The position numbers and the translations under genes were made by a program. A DNA stretch of 12,556 nt. It comes from Polaromonas sp. UBA5171. Its GTDB lineage: Bacteria > Pseudomonadota > Gammaproteobacteria > Burkholderiales > Burkholderiaceae_C. The DNA is taken from positions 1 through 12,556 of the forward strand of contig DHWX01000108.1 in the NCBI GenBank assembly GCA_002413395.1. The letters run 5' to 3'. The notes under the pieces are model-generated. The model worked only from the letters and a program-made list of their open reading frames with translations, ran no database searches and had not been told where the DNA came from. Positions 1 through 6,941 of the stretch are shown piece after piece; position 1 is the stretch's first letter; every line of letters begins with the position of its first letter.

Positions 1-56
1 TATTTTCACGTGACGCCTAAGTCGTTTATTTTGCTGATGCTGATTTACTTTAGGCA

Positions 57-102
57 GGCTACAAACCAAGGAGTTGTGGGTTCAATTCCTGCCAGCCGCA
101 CC
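57..102 (+). pseudogene. Degenerate 3' half of a tRNA-Arg gene (remnant)
   Basis: The stretch reads like the anticodon-loop-to-3'-end part of a bacterial tRNA-Arg(ACG). It has a CTACAAA loop followed by CCAAG (the 3' anticodon stem), a variable region, a T-arm GTGGG-TTCAATT-CCTGC that still pairs with wobbles, and CAGCCGC plus ACC (3' acceptor strand, discriminator and start of CCA). The usual anticodon ACG is ACA here. Several other positions differ from the arginine tRNA I recall, mostly G-to-A or C-to-T. The 5' half is missing: no GCGGCTG acceptor partner, D-arm or 5' anticodon stem lies upstream in positions 1-56, which are AT-rich. It is therefore not a working tRNA. A 3'-half tRNA fragment is the usual core left at one end of an island inserted by a tyrosine integrase, so this may be an old attachment site; that is inference. 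Confidence 0.6.
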
Positions 103-143
103 TGGTCCTGCCGGATCATCCCAAATGCTATTCTGGGCAGCAC

Positions 144-704
144 ATGAACAAAGCCTTTACCAAAGAAACCGAACCGGACGATGACGAGTTGGTGCCGGCA
201 CCCTTGCCGGCAGGCGGTAAAAATTACATCACGCCACGGGGCTATGAACGCCTGCGCGGTGAACTGCTTGATCTGATTGACAACGAGCGGCCCCAAGTGG
301 TGGAACTGGTTCACTGGGCCGCCAGCAATGGTGACCGGTCCGAGAACGGCGATTACATTTACGGGAAAAAGCGTCTGCGCGAGATTGACCGGCGGATCCG
401 GTTTTTGACCCAAAGGCTGGAAATTGCGGAAATCAGTAACCCGTCCCTGCATCACGGCAGCGATCAGGTGTTTTTTGGTGCTACCGTAACCTATGTAGAT
501 GACGGCGGCGTGGAGCGTACCGTCACGATTCTGGGAATCGACGAGGCCAACAGTGCCCTGGGTCAGGTCAGCTGGATATCTCCGGTGGCCAGAGCGCTGC
601 TTAAATCACGCGTCGGTGATGAGGTCAACCTGGTGACACCCCAAGGCTTGCATTTGCTTGAGGTTTTGAGCGTGGACTATCCGCCCCTTGATGTGCCACG
701 GTAG
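144..704 (+). CDS. greB: Transcription elongation factor GreB
   Basis: GreB enters the RNA polymerase secondary channel and stimulates cleavage of backtracked transcripts. The 186-residue product has the Gre layout: an N-terminal coiled-coil hairpin (about residues 30-97) with the acidic tip GDRSENGDY (D64 and E67 correspond to the Mg-coordinating acidic pair), followed by the GreB-type run YGKKRLREIDRR, then a C-terminal FKBP-like globular domain (about 105-180) beginning FGATVTYVDD. About 25 extra residues precede the first domain, rich in D, E and P, so the protein is longer than the roughly 158 residues usual in enteric bacteria. ATG at 144 is the only sensible start, but no good Shine-Dalgarno sequence is visible (GGGCAG at 135-140 is weak). 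It is convergent with spoT, with 46 bp between the stops. Family assignment is secure; GreB is favoured over GreA by the tip and basic motif. Confidence 0.93.
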   Translation: MNKAFTKETEPDDDELVPAPLPAGGKNYITPRGYERLRGELLDLIDNERPQVVELVHWAASNGDRSENGDYIYGKKRLREIDRRIRFLTQRLEIAEISNPSLHHGSDQVFFGATVTYVDDGGVERTVTILGIDEANSALGQVSWISPVARALLKSRVGDEVNLVTPQGLHLLEVLSVDYPPLDVPR

Positions 705-750
705 CGTATGCCGTGAAAAACCTGGGGTGTACGGGGCTTTTGATCCAGAT

Positions 751-2994
751 TCATTCCGCGGATTTGGCGCGCTGTACCCGTAGCACGGAAGGGGTGTGCT
801 TGACGCTGCGTAGCGCTGCAGCGAGATGAACGCGATCGCGCACCGCCACCTGAAAGCGCAGGTCTGTTGCATCCTGCGCAGGCTCCTGTCTCATGTCCAC
901 ATGGGTGATGTCGGCTTCGACGCTGGCCAGGGCCGCCGCCACGCGTGCGAGCACCCCTTTGCCATTGGCTACGGTTACCAGAAGGTTGGTTTCAAAGGCG
1001 CGTACCGGCTCGTCTGACCAATCGACTGCGATGAAGCGTTCACTGTCGCGCTGCTGCAGACGCCGGGCGACGGCGCAATCGTCGGTATGTACGAAGAGGC
1101 CCTCACCACGGCCCAGATAGCCAACGATACTGTCGCCCGGAATCGGGCGACAACAGGTTGCAAACTGAACGGAGGCCCCTTCGCTGCCATCAAGCACCAG
1201 CGCTCCCTGCGAGACGGATTCATGTGCGGTATAGCGTTCGCGGCTCATGAGCAGGGCATCGGGTTTTTCGCCGGACTCCGCGAGCAGGGTCACAATGCGC
1301 TTGGCTATGATGCTGGCGACACGCTTGCCCAGCGCGATGTCGGCCAGTAAATCAGCGCGTGACCGGTTGCCGGTAAAGCGCAGGATTTTTTCCCACCTCA
1401 GGTGATGGGTTTCGTCATCCTCGGAAAGGTGTTCCCGGTTGATGCCTTCGGCCCGAAGCGCCTGGGCCAGCATTTTTTCGCCCAGATTTTGCAGCTCTTT
1501 CAATGCTATCGTCTTGAGGTACTGGCGTATTTTGGAGCGTGCCTTGCCAGTGCGAACAAACCCCAACCAGCCCGGATTGGGGCTGGAGGTGGGCGCTGTA
1601 ATGACCTCGATCACATCACCGTTGTGCAGTTCGGAACGTAGCGGAACCTGCTCGCCATTGACTTTGGCGGCTACTGCGCGGTGCCCTACATCGCTGTGAA
1701 TGGCGTAGGCAAAATCCACAATGGTGGCACCACGGGGCATCGCCCTGATCTGGCTTTTTGGGGTGAACACGTAAACCGCATCAGGATAAAGGTCGACCTT
1801 GACGTGGTCCCAAAACTCGGCGGCGTCGCCGGTTTCCTGCTGGATATCCAGCAGTGACTGCAGCCATTGCGTTCCCATCTTCTTTGAGGCGTCACTTTCC
1901 GGGTCTGTGGCCTTGTAGAGCCAGTGAGCGGCCACACCGGATTCGGCGACCACGTGCATGGCTTCGGTACGGATCTGAAACTCGATATTGGTACCGAATG
2001 GACCCACAAGCGTGGTGTGCAGCGACTGGTAACCGTTGACCTTCGGAATCGCAATGTAGTCCTTGAATTTTCCTGGAAGGGGTTTGAAGAGCTGATGCAG
2101 AACACCCATGGCGGTGTAACAGGTTGTCAGTTTTTGCACGATGATCCGAAAACCATAGATATCCGTGACCTGGGCAAAAGACAGGTGCTTTTGGTCCATC
2201 TTGCGGTAGATCGAGTAAAGCGTCTTCTCGCGGCCATCCATACGGATCGGGATGCCGGCGTTGACAAATGCGGACTCTACGTCGGATTGCACCCGTTTGA
2301 TCGCATCGCGCCTGCGGCCGCGCGCGCGCAGCAGGGCTTTGCTCAAAGTCGTGTAGCGCCACGGATGCAAATGCCGGAATGACAGCTCTTGCAGTTCACG
2401 GTACGTCGTGTTCAGGCCCAGGCGGTGTGCAATGGGCGCGTAGATATCCAGAGTCTCGCGCGAGATTCGGGTCCATTTGTCGCGCGGCGCATCGTCCAGC
2501 GTGCGCATGTTGTGGGTTCGATCAGCCAGTTTGACCAAAATGACACGTACGTCGCGTGCCATCGCCAGCAACATTTTCCGGAAGGACTCGGCCTGGTTTT
2601 CTTCCCGGGTATTGAATTCCAGTTTTTCCAGCTTGGTCAGGCCATCCACCAGTTCGGCCACGGGTGCCCCAAAACGCTTAATCAGCTCGGGCTTGGTTAC
2701 GCCGCAGTCTTCGATCGCGTCGTGCAGCAGGGCGGCCATCAGCGCCTGCGCATCAAGCTTCCACTCCGCGCATTGTTGCGCGACTGCGATAGGGTGGGTG
2801 ATGTACGGCTCGCCACTGTTGCGCAACTGTCCCAGATGGGCTTCGTCGGCGAAGCGGTAAGCCTGTCGAATGCTCTCAATGTCTGCAGCACTCAGGTAGT
2901 CCAGCCTGGCAGTGAGCGCGGCAAAACTGGCCGCTGCTGCGTTGGCGGCCGGTGTTGACTTGATCGAAGCGGCGGACGAAAGCATGGCGCTCAT
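751..2994 (-). CDS. spoT: Bifunctional (p)ppGpp synthetase/hydrolase, SpoT type
   Basis: This long RelA/SpoT homologue (747 aa) makes and degrades the stringent-response alarmone (p)ppGpp. Domains in order: HD hydrolase (about 45-190) with metal ligands H67, H91-D92, E95-D96 and D158 all present; synthetase (about 245-360) with D278 in DIYGFR and E338 in EFQIRT; TGS (about 404-466); a conserved-cysteine region with ATCCRPIPGD (C614, C615) and H636/C640; and a C-terminal ACT domain (about 665-740). The charge motif before YIAIPK is KFKD (309-312), the basic SpoT/Rel type rather than the acidic ExDD of monofunctional RelA. With an intact HD site this argues for both activities. The leader has GAGG only 1 nt before the ATG at 2994 but 10 nt before the in-frame ATG at 2985, so the true start may be residue 4. 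A terminator lies upstream, so it is probably transcribed separately from rpoZ. Confidence 0.95.
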   Translation of the reverse strand: MSAMLSSAASIKSTPAANAAAASFAALTARLDYLSAADIESIRQAYRFADEAHLGQLRNSGEPYITHPIAVAQQCAEWKLDAQALMAALLHDAIEDCGVTKPELIKRFGAPVAELVDGLTKLEKLEFNTREENQAESFRKMLLAMARDVRVILVKLADRTHNMRTLDDAPRDKWTRISRETLDIYAPIAHRLGLNTTYRELQELSFRHLHPWRYTTLSKALLRARGRRRDAIKRVQSDVESAFVNAGIPIRMDGREKTLYSIYRKMDQKHLSFAQVTDIYGFRIIVQKLTTCYTAMGVLHQLFKPLPGKFKDYIAIPKVNGYQSLHTTLVGPFGTNIEFQIRTEAMHVVAESGVAAHWLYKATDPESDASKKMGTQWLQSLLDIQQETGDAAEFWDHVKVDLYPDAVYVFTPKSQIRAMPRGATIVDFAYAIHSDVGHRAVAAKVNGEQVPLRSELHNGDVIEVITAPTSSPNPGWLGFVRTGKARSKIRQYLKTIALKELQNLGEKMLAQALRAEGINREHLSEDDETHHLRWEKILRFTGNRSRADLLADIALGKRVASIIAKRIVTLLAESGEKPDALLMSRERYTAHESVSQGALVLDGSEGASVQFATCCRPIPGDSIVGYLGRGEGLFVHTDDCAVARRLQQRDSERFIAVDWSDEPVRAFETNLLVTVANGKGVLARVAAALASVEADITHVDMRQEPAQDATDLRFQVAVRDRVHLAAALRSVKHTPSVLRVQRAKSAE

Positions 2995-3017
2995 GCCTCA
3001 AATGTATCGCGGCATGA

Positions 3018-3053
3018 ATAAAATATGAAAAAAATGGCATTTATAAACGTCAA
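3018..3053 (-). promoter_or_regulatory. Possible spoT promoter region
   Basis: Between the rpoZ terminator and the spoT start the minus strand is AT-rich and contains a good -35-like hexamer TTGACG (3048-3053). The -10 candidates are poor or badly spaced: CATATT at 20 nt and TATTTT at 22 nt. A promoter is expected here because a terminator isolates spoT from rpoZ, but the hexamers alone are weak support. Confidence 0.3.
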
Positions 3054-3058
3054 AATGC

Positions 3059-3086
3059 AAAAAAGCACCGGGGTCGGTGCTTTTTT
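3059..3086 (-). terminator. Intrinsic terminator after rpoZ
   Basis: GCACCG-GGGT-CGGTGC (3065-3080) forms a perfect 6-bp GC-rich stem with a 4-nt loop, flanked by AAAAAA (3059-3064) and TTTTTT (3081-3086). It can therefore work on both strands. Read on the minus strand it lies 18 bp after the rpoZ stop codon and ends in a T-run, so it should end the yicC-gmk-rpoZ transcript before spoT. Confidence 0.9.
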
Positions 3087-3104
3087 AGGGATGCGCGGGC
3101 AAGG

Positions 3105-3308
3105 TCAGCCGGGTACCTTCTTCAGCATTTCCAGTCCAATTTTTCCTGCGGCGATCTCGCGCAAGGCGGTGACGCCGGGTTTATTCTTGCTTTCAATCCT
3201 GGCTGCATGTCCCTGGCTGAGCATGCGGGCCCGGTACGTGGCAGCCAAAACCAGTTGAAAACGGTTCGGGATTTTTTCGAGGCAATCTTCGACGGTAATG
3301 CGGGCCAT
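3105..3308 (-). CDS. rpoZ: DNA-directed RNA polymerase omega subunit
   Basis: Omega is the small RNA polymerase subunit that helps beta-prime fold and contributes to one ppGpp-binding site. The product is 67 residues, begins MARITVEDC and continues through NRFQLVLAATYRAR, the conserved core in which this subunit contacts beta-prime. It ends shortly after an AAGKIG stretch. The open frame extends upstream to 3416, but that extension overlaps the gmk coding region and has no family resemblance, so I start at the ATG at 3308. It is shorter than the roughly 90 residues of enteric omega, as is common in betaproteobacteria. It lies 28 bp downstream of gmk in the same direction and is followed by a strong terminator, so it is the last gene of yicC-gmk-rpoZ. 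The ribosome-binding site is weak (GAAAGAA about 6 nt upstream). Confidence 0.93.
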   Translation of the reverse strand: MARITVEDCLEKIPNRFQLVLAATYRARMLSQGHAARIESKNKPGVTALREIAAGKIGLEMLKKVPG

Positions 3309-3336
3309 GATGATTCTTTCGGTGTGGGTCGGTAAC

Positions 3337-3957
3337 TCAAGGAATATGAAGGGCCTTGAATATCTCGGCCTGGGTGCGTCGCTGGGCCGAAAACTTGAGC
3401 CGCTGGGCATGAACAATGGTTTTCAGATCGAAAACTGCCCGCTCAAATAACTCGTTGATTATAACGAAGTCGAATTCCCAGGCCTGTGCCATCTCGGTGG
3501 CCGCATTTTCAAGCCTCAGTTGAATGACTTCCGGGCTGTCTTCACCACGTCGCTGCAACCGGGAGCGTAATTCCTCCCAGCTTGGGGGAAGAATGAAAAT
3601 CAGGACGGCATTTGCAAAAATCCGTTTGATGTTGAGAGCCCCCTGAAAATCAATTTCGAGAATCACGTCCGCACCGTGCGCGATGCGCTCTTCAATGGTT
3701 TGGCGCGACGTGCCATAACGGTGCCCGTGAACATATGCCCATTCCAGAAAGGAGTCGCGCAGCACCATGCCGTCGAACTCTTCGGAAGACAGGAAAAAGT
3801 ATTCCCTGCCATGCTTTTCCTGCCCGCGCGGCGGACGCGTCGTGTGGGACACGGCGGGCTGGATGCGCGAGTCGAGTTCCATCAAGGCTTTCACCAGGCT
3901 GGACTTGCCCGCGCCACTGGGCGCGGCGACAACAAATAGATTCCCTGGGTAGTCCAT
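3337..3957 (-). CDS. gmk: Guanylate kinase
   Basis: Gmk is the cytosolic enzyme that phosphorylates GMP to GDP with ATP, feeding GTP and (p)ppGpp pools. The 206-residue product is of normal family length. It has the P-loop APSGAGKSS (12-20), the GMP-binding segment SHTTRPPRG (37-45) followed by HGREYFFLS (49-57), the conserved EIDFQGA (101-107), and a lid region RLQRRGED (133-140). The start at 3957 gives the canonical short N-terminus before the P-loop; no clear Shine-Dalgarno is visible in front of it. It is preceded by yicC (45-bp gap) and followed by rpoZ (28-bp gap) on the same strand, the same gmk-rpoZ pairing found in many proteobacteria. No promoter is obvious in the 45-bp gap, so co-transcription with yicC is likely. 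All active-site segments look intact. Confidence 0.96.
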   Translation of the reverse strand: MDYPGNLFVVAAPSGAGKSSLVKALMELDSRIQPAVSHTTRPPRGQEKHGREYFFLSSEEFDGMVLRDSFLEWAYVHGHRYGTSRQTIEERIAHGADVILEIDFQGALNIKRIFANAVLIFILPPSWEELRSRLQRRGEDSPEVIQLRLENAATEMAQAWEFDFVIINELFERAVFDLKTIVHAQRLKFSAQRRTQAEIFKALHIP

Positions 3958-4002
3958 GTATTTTTGGTGTATGTTGCTATCAATCCAAGAGTGAACAGGG
4001 GC

Positions 4003-4920
4003 TTACTCGATGTTCTGCACCTGCTCGCGGATCTGCTCGATCAGTACTTTCATGTCCACGGAAATGCGTGTCAGCTCAAGGGAGGCGGATTTGGAGCCCA
4101 GGGTGTTGGCTTCGCGGTGCAGTTCCTGAATCAGAAAATCCAGGCGTTTGCCCAACTCGCCGCCTGCGCTGAGCAGACGCTCGATTTCCTCGAGGTGTGA
4201 CGACAGGCGGGTAATTTCCTCGGCCACATCGATCCGGATGGCAAAGGCAGTGGCCTCGGTCAGAGCCCGGTCCTGGGCCAGTTCCGGCAGGGTGGTGTTG
4301 CCCTGCAAGCCCATGGCTTCCTTCCAGCGCTCCAGAAAGCGCGCCTTTTGCTGCTCAACCAGCCTGGGAACCATGGGAACCGCCAGCGCCGCCAATGCGC
4401 GCAATTGCGCGGTGCGGTCCAGCAGCATGCGTGCCAGACGTGCGCCCTCCCGCTCGCGGGCTGCCATCAGTTCATGAAGGGCTTGCTCCGCCAGTTTAAG
4501 CAGTTCTTCACTGTAGTCGTGCGGTTTTTTGTCTTCGTTGGTCGCGATTCTGAGGATGTCGGCCACGCTGAGCGCAGCGGCTTGTGGCAACCATGACTTG
4601 ATACTGTCTTCGAGCGAGCCTAGGCGCTGCAGGGTCACCGACGAGGGGGAGCGCAAGCTGCTCGCTGATGCGTTTTCAAGCGACACCCGCAGTTCTATCT
4701 TGCCGCGCTTGAGCTTGCCGATCAGCAATTCACGCAGGGCCGGCTCAGCCTGCCGCAATTCATCGGGCAGCCGGAAGGCCAAGTCCAGAAAGCGGCTGTT
4801 GACAGAACGTATCTCGACGCCAAGCCGGGAACTGGCATCCAGGCGTGTATCAGTGTCCGGGACAGACTGCGTCATGCTTGACTGCATGGCCGCATATCCT
4901 GTCATGCTATAAACTGGCAT
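4003..4920 (-). CDS. yicC: YicC family endoribonuclease
   Basis: YicC proteins are ring-forming endoribonucleases implicated in RNA turnover. The 305-residue product opens MPVYSMTGYA, matching the family signature SMTG[FY] a few residues from the start, and continues with the diagnostic RSVNSRFLDLAFRLP segment of the N-terminal domain (about residues 38-52). The C-terminal part (about 220-305) contains SHLEEIERLL, GKRLDFLIQELHREANT and VDMKVLIEQIREQ, the conserved helical DUF1732-type region. It is slightly longer than the 287 residues of the E. coli protein. It is the first gene of the minus-strand yicC-gmk-rpoZ set and starts 70 bp from a divergently transcribed kinase gene. No Shine-Dalgarno is visible before the ATG at 4920, and a TATAAA overlaps the start codon. 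A second in-frame ATG at 4905 would cut off conserved residues, so I keep 4920. Confidence 0.92.
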   Translation of the reverse strand: MPVYSMTGYAAMQSSMTQSVPDTDTRLDASSRLGVEIRSVNSRFLDLAFRLPDELRQAEPALRELLIGKLKRGKIELRVSLENASASSLRSPSSVTLQRLGSLEDSIKSWLPQAAALSVADILRIATNEDKKPHDYSEELLKLAEQALHELMAAREREGARLARMLLDRTAQLRALAALAVPMVPRLVEQQKARFLERWKEAMGLQGNTTLPELAQDRALTEATAFAIRIDVAEEITRLSSHLEEIERLLSAGGELGKRLDFLIQELHREANTLGSKSASLELTRISVDMKVLIEQIREQVQNIE

Positions 4921-4958
4921 TTATAAGTACGCTTTACAAAAGAAAATACAAGACGAAT

Positions 4959-4976
4959 GGTGACACGGTCACCGTG
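4959..4976. promoter_or_regulatory. Nested palindromes in the yicC/kinase divergent region
   Basis: Two perfect overlapping inverted repeats sit in the 70-bp region between the divergent starts: GGTGAC-ACG-GTCACC (4959-4973) and CACGGT-C-ACCGTG (4964-4976). They end 14 bp before the kinase ATG. They could be a protein-binding operator, or two alternative RNA hairpins in the kinase leader. No convincing -35/-10 pair is visible on either strand (TTTACA at 4933-4938 has no good partner). The repeats are seen directly; any function is inferred. Confidence 0.4.
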
Positions 4977-4990
4977 GTTCACCCAAAATT

Positions 4991-5998
4991 ATGTCAAAGG
5001 TCAAGCCTGCGCCATTGCCACCCGATACCGTCATTGGTGGCTATCGTGTTGTGCGAAAGCTTTCGGCCGGCGGGTTTGGGGTAGTTTACTTGGCCGTTGA
5101 CAACGAAGGCCAGCAGGTTGCCATCAAGGAGTATTTGCCATCTTCGCTGGCCAGCCGTGCGCCAGGCGAGCTGCTGCCGCAGGTTCAGTCGGAAAAGCTC
5201 TCCTTGTACCGCCTGGGACTGAAAAGTTTTTTTGAAGAGGGCCGCTCACTGGCGCAGATTTCACACGGCTCGGTGGTGAGCGTGCTGAATTTCTTTCGCG
5301 AGAATGAAACGGTCTACATGGTGATGAATTACCTGGAGGGCTGCACCCTGCAGGACTTCATCATCACCGCCCGTGAGCTGAAAAAGCAGAAGGTGTTTCG
5401 CGAATCGACCATTCGCTCGCTTTTTGACGAAATCCTGCGCGGCTTGCGCATCGTGCACCAGCACAAGATGCTGCATCTGGATATCAAGCCCGCCAACATC
5501 TTCATCACCGATGACAACCGGGCCGTGATGATTGATTTTGGCGCGGCGCGCGAGGTGCTCTCCAAAGAGGGCAACTTCATCCGGCCCATGTACACCCCCG
5601 GTTTTGCCGCGCCAGAGATGTACCGCCGCGATGCGTCGATGGGTCCCTGGACCGATATTTATGCGATTGGCGCCTGCATTTACGCCTCGATGCAGGGTTA
5701 CCCGCCCAATGACGCGCCGCAGCGCCTTGAAAAAGACCGTCTGTCGCTGGCGCTGTCCCGCATGCGCGGCGTTTATTCGGACAACCTGATTGAAGTTGTC
5801 GAGTGGTGCATGTCGCTGGATCCACTGTCCCGACCCCAATCGGTGTTTGCGTTGCAAAAGGAATTGAGCCGGGAAGGTGAGCGTCGTTACACCAAACTCA
5901 CCGTCAGCGAAAAAGTGCGCCTGCAATTTGACAACATAGTATCTGATACCAAAAAAACCGCGCGCAAGGCAACTGCCCTTGCGACCAGATTCAAATGA
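4991..5998 (+). CDS. Soluble eukaryotic-type (Hanks) Ser/Thr protein kinase
   Basis: The 335-residue protein contains one complete kinase domain (about 15-295) and no membrane segment. Visible motifs are the glycine loop SAGGFGVVY (25-33), the ATP-anchoring lysine in VAIK (K46), a likely helix-C glutamate (E82 or E83), the catalytic loop HLDIKPANI (D164, N169; HLD instead of the common HRD), the metal-binding DFG (182-184), an activation segment with a TPG (202-204), and APE (207-209). All key catalytic residues are present, so it should be active. The arginine of HRD is replaced by leucine, which suggests activation-loop control may differ from RD kinases. The C-terminal tail (about 296-335) is rich in K, R and T. 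Its TGA overlaps the ATG of a PP2C phosphatase (ATGA), implying translational coupling. The targets are unknown. It is divergent from yicC, and no good Shine-Dalgarno is seen. Confidence 0.92.
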   Translation: MSKVKPAPLPPDTVIGGYRVVRKLSAGGFGVVYLAVDNEGQQVAIKEYLPSSLASRAPGELLPQVQSEKLSLYRLGLKSFFEEGRSLAQISHGSVVSVLNFFRENETVYMVMNYLEGCTLQDFIITARELKKQKVFRESTIRSLFDEILRGLRIVHQHKMLHLDIKPANIFITDDNRAVMIDFGAAREVLSKEGNFIRPMYTPGFAAPEMYRRDASMGPWTDIYAIGACIYASMQGYPPNDAPQRLEKDRLSLALSRMRGVYSDNLIEVVEWCMSLDPLSRPQSVFALQKELSREGERRYTKLTVSEKVRLQFDNIVSDTKKTARKATALATRFK

Positions 5999-6897
5999 AA
6001 TTTTCTGTTTTTCAGGTGAGTCGCAAGGGCGGGCGGCAAAAAAACGAAGACCGCATGGGCTATTGCTACACGCGCGAATCGGGCCTACTCGTTCTGGCCG
6101 ACGGCATGGGGGGACATCCCGAAGGTGAAGTGGCGGCGCAACTGGCGCTACAGACCATTGCGGCGCTGTACCAGAAAGAGGCGCGGCCTGTCATTAAAGA
6201 CACGACAGAATTCCTGTCAACCGCCGTGATGGCTGCGCACCATCAGATCATTCGCTATGCCAGCGGAAAAGGCATGCTGGATACACCTCGCACCACTGTG
6301 GTGGCGGCTATTTTGCAAGGCGCGGGGGCCACCTGGGTGCATTGTGGAGACTCGCGCCTGTATGTCGTGCGCGACGGCGAATTGCTGACGCGTACCCGTG
6401 ATCATTCCTATCTTGAGCAGCAAAGCACCGGAGTCATCAAGCTTGACAGCATCAACCGCAACATCCTGTTTACCTGTCTGGGTTCACCAACCAAGCCCAT
6501 CTTTGATATCGCGGGCCCGGTCGTCCTGCAGCAGGGTGACAAGCTGTTGCTGTGTTCGGATGGCCTGTGGGGGACCCTGAGCGATGCCGAAATTGTCAGG
6601 CATCTGGCCAGCAAGAGCGTTTCCGATGCGGTGCCTGATCTGGTCGAGTCGGCCCTGCGCAGTGCTGGTGAGCACAGTGACAACGTGACCGCTCTGGCCA
6701 TCGAGTGGGAAACCCCGGATGCCTTTGATTCGACCCTGGGCGTGTCCACCGACAGTATGATGGATGGGGTGTTCGCCTCGACCATCCAGGCTGGCCTGCT
6801 CGATACCATGGTCGATGATCTTGATGAGGCAACGATCGAGAAGTCGATTGCCGAAATCAACGAGGCTATTCGCCGCACGGCCGCAAGAAAGGCCTGA
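5995..6897 (+). CDS. PP2C-type (PPM) Ser/Thr protein phosphatase
   Basis: This is a metal-dependent phosphatase of 300 residues. The PP2C core (about 1-238) has the expected motifs: KNEDR (16-20), LADGMGGHPEGE (34-45, with metal ligand D36), TTVVAAI (100-106), CGDSRLY (117-123, D119), LLCSDGLW (185-192, D189) and the final HSDNVT (227-232, D229). All metal-binding aspartates are present. After the core comes an extra tail of about 60 residues rich in D, E, S and M, ending in a helical stretch with alternating acidic and basic residues (about 276-300). This is not part of the minimal enzyme and I do not recognise it. The start codon overlaps the kinase stop as ATGA, so the two proteins are probably made together and act in opposition on the same targets, or on the kinase itself. 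A terminator follows 15 bp after the stop. Confidence 0.93.
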   Translation: MKFSVFQVSRKGGRQKNEDRMGYCYTRESGLLVLADGMGGHPEGEVAAQLALQTIAALYQKEARPVIKDTTEFLSTAVMAAHHQIIRYASGKGMLDTPRTTVVAAILQGAGATWVHCGDSRLYVVRDGELLTRTRDHSYLEQQSTGVIKLDSINRNILFTCLGSPTKPIFDIAGPVVLQQGDKLLLCSDGLWGTLSDAEIVRHLASKSVSDAVPDLVESALRSAGEHSDNVTALAIEWETPDAFDSTLGVSTDSMMDGVFASTIQAGLLDTMVDDLDEATIEKSIAEINEAIRRTAARKA

Positions 6898-6911
6898 CAT
6901 CACCCGGGTCA

Positions 6912-6941
6912 CACGCTGGCGCTGGCCAGCGTGCCCTTTTT
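6912..6941 (+). terminator. Intrinsic terminator after the kinase/phosphatase pair
   Basis: CACGCTGGC-GCTG-GCCAGCGTG (6912-6933) is a perfect 9-bp GC-rich stem with a 4-nt loop, followed by CCC and TTTTT (6937-6941). It lies 15 bp after the phosphatase stop and 38 bp before the rph ATG, so it should end the kinase-phosphatase transcript. Confidence 0.88.

Noticed and set aside
45..455. Open frame on the minus strand containing AGIEPTTPWF
   Set aside because: That peptide is the well-known artefact of translating a tRNA 3' end in antisense; the rest is antisense to greB.
697..720. Hairpin CACGG...CCGTG at the greB stop as a terminator
   Set aside because: It is followed by AAAAA on the plus strand and by no T-run on the minus strand, so it does not fit an intrinsic terminator for either convergent gene.
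3309..3416. N-terminal extension of rpoZ to 3416
   Set aside because: It overlaps gmk coding sequence and has no omega similarity; MARITVEDC at 3308 is the canonical start.
3035..4926. Repeated 12-mer TGGCATTTATAA at 3035-3046 and 4915-4926
   Set aside because: Short and AT-rich, and the second copy includes the yicC start codon; two copies of this length are likely chance.
5261..5926. 221-residue minus-strand open frame opposite the kinase
   Set aside because: Antisense shadow of a clearly conserved kinase domain; no domain or ribosome-binding site.
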